From positions 1,240,001 through 1,304,000 of the forward strand of contig CBDDOO010000001.1 of assembly GCA_965231905.1 (NCBI GenBank): DNA of 64,000 bases, given 5' to 3'. Within the stretch, counting starts at the first letter, position 1; the number at the start of each line of letters is the position of its first letter. The notes beneath the pieces are model-generated. The model did no database searches, had not been told where the DNA came from, and was given only the letters and a program-made list of their open reading frames with translations. The position numbers and the translations under genes are program-made. This document shows positions 60,555 to 64,000 of the stretch, in pieces. Source of the stretch: G963663315 sp965231905 (GTDB lineage Bacteria > Pseudomonadota > Gammaproteobacteria > Arenicellales > Poriferihabitantaceae).

Positions 60555-61485
60555 AAATTCACGAGCGCCCGCGGACCGGGAAAAGCCGGAGCCCGCCTGG
60601 CAGACCCTGGCGACTCAATTCCTGGACACAACCTGGATGGAGTCAGGATTGAGTGACAACACGCTGAGCGCTTATCGTACGGATCTTTTGTTGTTTTTTG
60701 AATGGCTGGCGGCAAGGCGGCTGTCACCGGAAAACCCGGGAGTCGAAAGCATTGCCGACTATCTTGATTTCCGGGCAGGTCAAGCCTCGAACCGTAGCGC
60801 CGTGCGCTCCTTATCAACCTTAAAATGTTTCTACAACTATTTGATTAGTCAGTCATTGATTGACTACGATCCTTGCGCGAATGTGGTTGCTCCGGCGATC
60901 ATGAAATCATTGCCAAAACCCATCTCCCAGGAAGCGGTCGGGCTTTTGATCAACGCGCCGGATGTGAGTACCCGCTTTGGCTTGCGGGACCGGGCCATGA
61001 TCGAAACCCTGTACGCCACAGGGATACGGGTATCAGAGTTGACCGGATTGCTGGTGGACCAGGTTGATTTCACCGTCGGTGTCTGCCGGGTGGTCGGGAA
61101 AGGCGACAAGGAACGGCTGGTTCCCCTGGGTGACCCTGCGAATAACTGGATTTCGAGATACATGAATGAGTCGAGGGCGGACATTCTGGGTGACAGGCAA
61201 GATCCGGCCTTATTCCTGAGCAGTCGGGGAAAGGCGATGAGCCGCCAGGGATTCTGGCAGAATCTAAAGCGTTACGCCTTGTCAAGCGGCCTCGGAAATG
61301 CCATTTCTCCGCATACATTGCGGCATGCTTTCGCCACTCATTTGCTGGATAATGGCGCTGATCTGCGCAGTGTTCAAATGTTCCTCGGGCATTCGAGTTT
61401 ATCCACTACCCAGATTTATACCCTGGTCACCACGACACGATTGAAAAATATTCATCGACAGCATCACCCCAGAGGCCGGTCCTGA
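60538..61485 (+). CDS. xerD: Tyrosine recombinase XerD
   Basis: 315 residues from TTG 60538. N-terminal SAM-like core-binding domain (about 18-105) and catalytic domain with Arg in ATGIRVSELTGL, Lys in VGKGDKERLVPLG, His-x-x-Arg in SPHTLRHAFATHLL, His in LGHSSLSTTQ and the nucleophile Tyr in TTQIYTLVTT. With XerC it resolves chromosome dimers at dif. The close match of the C-terminus to XerD (RLKNIHRQHHPRG) favours XerD over a phage integrase. Confidence 0.92.
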   Translation: MKSRHKNSRAPADREKPEPAWQTLATQFLDTTWMESGLSDNTLSAYRTDLLLFFEWLAARRLSPENPGVESIADYLDFRAGQASNRSAVRSLSTLKCFYNYLISQSLIDYDPCANVVAPAIMKSLPKPISQEAVGLLINAPDVSTRFGLRDRAMIETLYATGIRVSELTGLLVDQVDFTVGVCRVVGKGDKERLVPLGDPANNWISRYMNESRADILGDRQDPALFLSSRGKAMSRQGFWQNLKRYALSSGLGNAISPHTLRHAFATHLLDNGADLRSVQMFLGHSSLSTTQIYTLVTTTRLKNIHRQHHPRGRS

Positions 61486-61505
61486 AATCATAAGGCGGAT
61501 TTACA

Positions 61506-63320
61506 GTGTCCTTTGAACAAAGCTTCAAAAAGGAATCAAGCGGCGCCACGTTGCCGGATCGGATGCAGTCAATCCGGGTGTCGGGAAACGGGCAAAGCCA
61601 GGCTCATGCCGAACGGATTGCGGACATACTGTCGCGCATCGGCGTTGATGAGCAGGGACAGGCGGCGGGATACATTCATGGACTGGGGCCACTGACTGAG
61701 GATGAGTTGAGCCGGGTCGAATCCATCCTGGATGCAGAGGCCATTCAACTTTGCAACGCAGTCAATCATATAGCGCAACTGTCGGATATGCTTGCGCCCG
61801 GTTATCCCGACCCCGTAAATTCCGTTACAGGAAATGAAGAGAATCTGAGGAAGATGCTGATTATCATGGTTGATGACGCGCGGGTCGTCGTGATATTCCT
61901 GGCGAGCCAGTTATCGAGGTTGAGAAGTATGGAGGACCGGCCCGGCCAGCTTCATGAATATCATGCGGGGCTGGTTCTGGATATCTACGCGCCACTGGCC
62001 AATCGACTGGGAATAGAACCGCTGAAATGGGAGCTTGAGGACTGCGCTTTCCGTCATCTCAACCCCCGAATGTACCAGGCGCTGGCTCGAACGCTTGAAG
62101 AAAAAAGACATATCCGGGAACAATATATCGTTGATTTGACCGACCGCATCGTGGGTTTGCTGGGCGCCCGGCAAATTGAATCACGCATTCAGGGGCGCCC
62201 CAAGCACATCTACAGTATCTGGAGGAAAATGCAGGGCAAGGGCCTGGAATTCAGTCAATTGAAAGATATTCTGGCGGTCCGGGTATTGGTCAACAGCGTT
62301 GAGGATTGCTACCGGGCGCTCAGCGTCATACATGAAGAGTGGCATCACGACAAGCATGAGTTCAGCGACTATATCACCATGCCGAAAGCCAATGGCTATC
62401 AATCCATTCATACTGTCATATCCGGGCCCGGTGACAAGACGGTGGAAGTGCAGATTCGCACGTTTGCCATGCACGAGGAAAGTGAACTGGGTTTTGCCGC
62501 TCACTGGCGATACAAGGAAACGAAGAAGTATGACAGCAATTTCGATCAAAAGCTGATCTGGTTAAGGCAATTGCTGGAATGGAAAAATGAAGCGCTGGCT
62601 TCGCCAGCGCGTATCGCCCCGGCCATTGATTCCACGGTGGATGCAGACGCGGTCAAAACCGGAACCCCTGCTCCGGGTCGGAGGCAAAACAGTCGGCAGG
62701 TTTATGTGTTTACGCCCAAAGGCATGATTATTGTCCTCCCGGAAGGGGCGACCCCGATTGATTTTGCCTACGCGATTCATAGCGAGGTAGGGAATCGAAC
62801 CCGCGGAGCCAGAGTCAACGGGAAAATGGTTTCCCTGAATTATCTGCTGCAAACCGGGGATCAGGTCAGTATCCAGACGGTCAAAACCGGAGGCCCCAGC
62901 CGCGATTGGCTGAGACCGGAGTCGGGTTATGTCAGAACCAGACGCGCCAGAAACCGGATCAGACAGTGGCATAAACGTACCGAATACGATCAGAACGTCC
63001 CGAAGGGGCGGGTGTCGAAATTACTGTACCCGTTCCGCAAACACGGAGAGGATGACCCGGATCGTATTCCGGTCAAATCGAAAACCGGTTCGGACGATCC
63101 GGCAAAAGGCGGCTTTACCGTTTCCGGGGTGGACAATCTGCTGACCCATATCGCGAAATGTTGCACCCCCGTGCCTGGAGATGACATTATCGGGTTTATT
63201 ACCTCAGGCCGGGGAGTTACGATACACAGGAAGGGTTGTAACAATATCTCCAGAATCAAGGGTGAGTTGCGGGCGCGCCTGATTGAGGTGGATTGGGGGC
63301 GTGAGGAAAATTCAGGCTGA
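61506..63320 (+). CDS. relA: RelA-type (p)ppGpp synthetase lacking the ACT domain
   Basis: 604 residues from GTG 61506. The N-terminal pseudo-hydrolase region lacks the HD metal motif. The synthetase domain is intact: GRPKHIYSIWRKMQGKGLEF, LAVRVLV, HEFSDYITMPKANGYQSIHT and EVQIRTFAMHEESELGFAAH; the EFSD stretch resembles the acidic EXDD of monofunctional RelA. A TGS domain (VYVFTPKGMIIVLPEGATPI) and a Cys-containing zinc-finger-like part (THIAKCCTPVPGDDIIGFIT) follow. The protein stops at RLIEVDWGREENSG, where RelA normally continues with a ~80-residue ACT/RRM domain. The end overlaps the convergent uvrA by 9 nt. Confidence 0.9.
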   Translation: MSFEQSFKKESSGATLPDRMQSIRVSGNGQSQAHAERIADILSRIGVDEQGQAAGYIHGLGPLTEDELSRVESILDAEAIQLCNAVNHIAQLSDMLAPGYPDPVNSVTGNEENLRKMLIIMVDDARVVVIFLASQLSRLRSMEDRPGQLHEYHAGLVLDIYAPLANRLGIEPLKWELEDCAFRHLNPRMYQALARTLEEKRHIREQYIVDLTDRIVGLLGARQIESRIQGRPKHIYSIWRKMQGKGLEFSQLKDILAVRVLVNSVEDCYRALSVIHEEWHHDKHEFSDYITMPKANGYQSIHTVISGPGDKTVEVQIRTFAMHEESELGFAAHWRYKETKKYDSNFDQKLIWLRQLLEWKNEALASPARIAPAIDSTVDADAVKTGTPAPGRRQNSRQVYVFTPKGMIIVLPEGATPIDFAYAIHSEVGNRTRGARVNGKMVSLNYLLQTGDQVSIQTVKTGGPSRDWLRPESGYVRTRRARNRIRQWHKRTEYDQNVPKGRVSKLLYPFRKHGEDDPDRIPVKSKTGSDDPAKGGFTVSGVDNLLTHIAKCCTPVPGDDIIGFITSGRGVTIHRKGCNNISRIKGELRARLIEVDWGREENSG

Positions 63321-64000
63321 CCGGCATTGCCGTTGTTCTGCGAGCAGGGGTTCCAGATACCGGCCGGTATAGGAGCGGTCTTCCCTGACAACTTGTTCCG
63401 GGACGCCCGACGCGACCACTTCTCCACCTTCGTCGCCGCCTTCAGGTCCCAGATCGACAATCCAGTCCGCGGTTTTGATCACATCCAGGTTGTGTTCAAT
63501 GACGATCACCGTATTGCCTTGATCGCGCAGCCGATGAAGGACCGAAAGAAGTTGCTTGATGTCATGGAAATGCAGTCCGGTAGTCGGTTCATCCAGCACG
63601 TAAAGAGTTCTGCCGGTATCTCTTTTGGATAATTCACGGGACAGTTTGACTCTCTGGGCTTCGCCCCCGGACAGGGTGGTGGCGCTCTGACCGAGGGTAA
63701 TGTAACCCAGGCCAACGTCAAGCAATGTACCCAGTTGGCGCTTGATGGATGGAATGGCGTAGAAGAATTCTGCCGCTTCCTCAACGGTCATGGCCAGTAT
63801 CTCGGCAATATTTTTGCCCTTGAAATAAATTTCCAGTGTTTCCCGGTTATATCGTTTGCCCTTGCAGGTATCGCAGGGCACATAAATATCCGGTAGAAAG
63901 TGCATTTCCACACGAATCAGGCCGTCACCCTTGCAGGCTTCGCAGCGCCCGCCTTTCACATTAAACGAGAATCGTCCGGGTTTGTAACCCCGAGCCCGGG
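63312..64000 (-). CDS. uvrA: Excinuclease ABC subunit A, 3' part
   Basis: C-terminal ~229 residues; the 5' part lies beyond the window. The zinc module CEACKGDGL and CDTCKGKRYN is present, then ABC signature TLSGGEAQRVKLSRELSKRD, Walker B LYVLDEPTTGLHFHDIKQLL and the His switch VIEHNLDVIKTADWIVDLGP. Damage recognition subunit of nucleotide-excision repair. Convergent with relA. Confidence 0.96.
   Translation of the reverse strand, partial: RARGYKPGRFSFNVKGGRCEACKGDGLIRVEMHFLPDIYVPCDTCKGKRYNRETLEIYFKGKNIAEILAMTVEEAAEFFYAIPSIKRQLGTLLDVGLGYITLGQSATTLSGGEAQRVKLSRELSKRDTGRTLYVLDEPTTGLHFHDIKQLLSVLHRLRDQGNTVIVIEHNLDVIKTADWIVDLGPEGGDEGGEVVASGVPEQVVREDRSYTGRYLEPLLAEQRQCRSA

Noticed and set aside
60538..61485. 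XerD-like gene as a phage or island integrase
   Set aside because: It sits in a core gene row after rplS, and its whole C-terminus matches housekeeping XerD, including the RQHHPRG end.

Overview
The window reads as a chromosomal segment of a sulfur-oxidising gammaproteobacterium, probably close to Chromatiales or related marine sulfur oxidisers. The evidence is the gene order rplT-pheST-ihfA-merR-tRNA-Pro, mlaFEDCB-ibaG-grxD, queA-tgt, pcm-yqaA-nlpD and rpsP-rimM-trmD-rplS (all gammaproteobacterial arrangements), plus aprBA, the dissimilatory APS reductase used in reverse by sulfur oxidisers. A betaine ABC transporter suggests a saline habitat. Base composition looks moderately GC-rich by eye; it was not computed.

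Layout. 1-4.7 kb: translation genes and IHF alpha. 4.7-9.2 kb: tRNA-Pro, the Mla outer-membrane lipid-transport operon, a BolA/monothiol-glutaredoxin pair and trmB. 9.2-14.8 kb: a DUF255 protein, lgt and aprBA. 14.9-19.5 kb: bactofilin, tRNA-Leu(CAA), queA-tgt and glyA. 19.5-26 kb: accessory island with a helicase-nuclease fusion, tRNA-Leu(CAG), an insertion sequence and an AAA ATPase. 26-33 kb: prfB (with programmed frameshift), lysS, lolCD and lon. 33-39 kb: second accessory island with a TbpB-like surface lipoprotein, a second copy of the same insertion sequence, a paralogous ATPase, and an IS110 element with a candidate bridge RNA. 39-50 kb: an alcohol dehydrogenase, a HAD phosphatase, an ABC exporter, pcm-yqaA-nlpD, then trpD, aroC and leuCD. 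50-56.5 kb, minus strand: fused proW, proX, proV and trpBA. 56.7-64 kb: rpsP-rimM-trmD-rplS, a TPR-like protein, xerD, a relA lacking its ACT domain, and the 3' part of uvrA.

The most interesting signal is in the two insertion-sequence copies (23141-24599 and 34847-36272). Both have 13-bp imperfect inverted repeats and 5-bp target duplications. Both sit so that the duplication directly abuts the TTGACA -35 box of a promoter pointing away from the element, and both lie next to the 3' end of a gene of the same AAA ATPase family. Their left ends carry iterated 24-bp sites at 36-bp spacing, three in one copy and two in the other. This looks like a DDE transposase with Mu/Tn7-style iterated end sites and a preference for promoters. 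Other leads are the SF1 helicase-DUF559 nuclease fusion (defence candidate), the IS110 leader that can fold like a bridge RNA, and two families of dispersed palindromic repeats.
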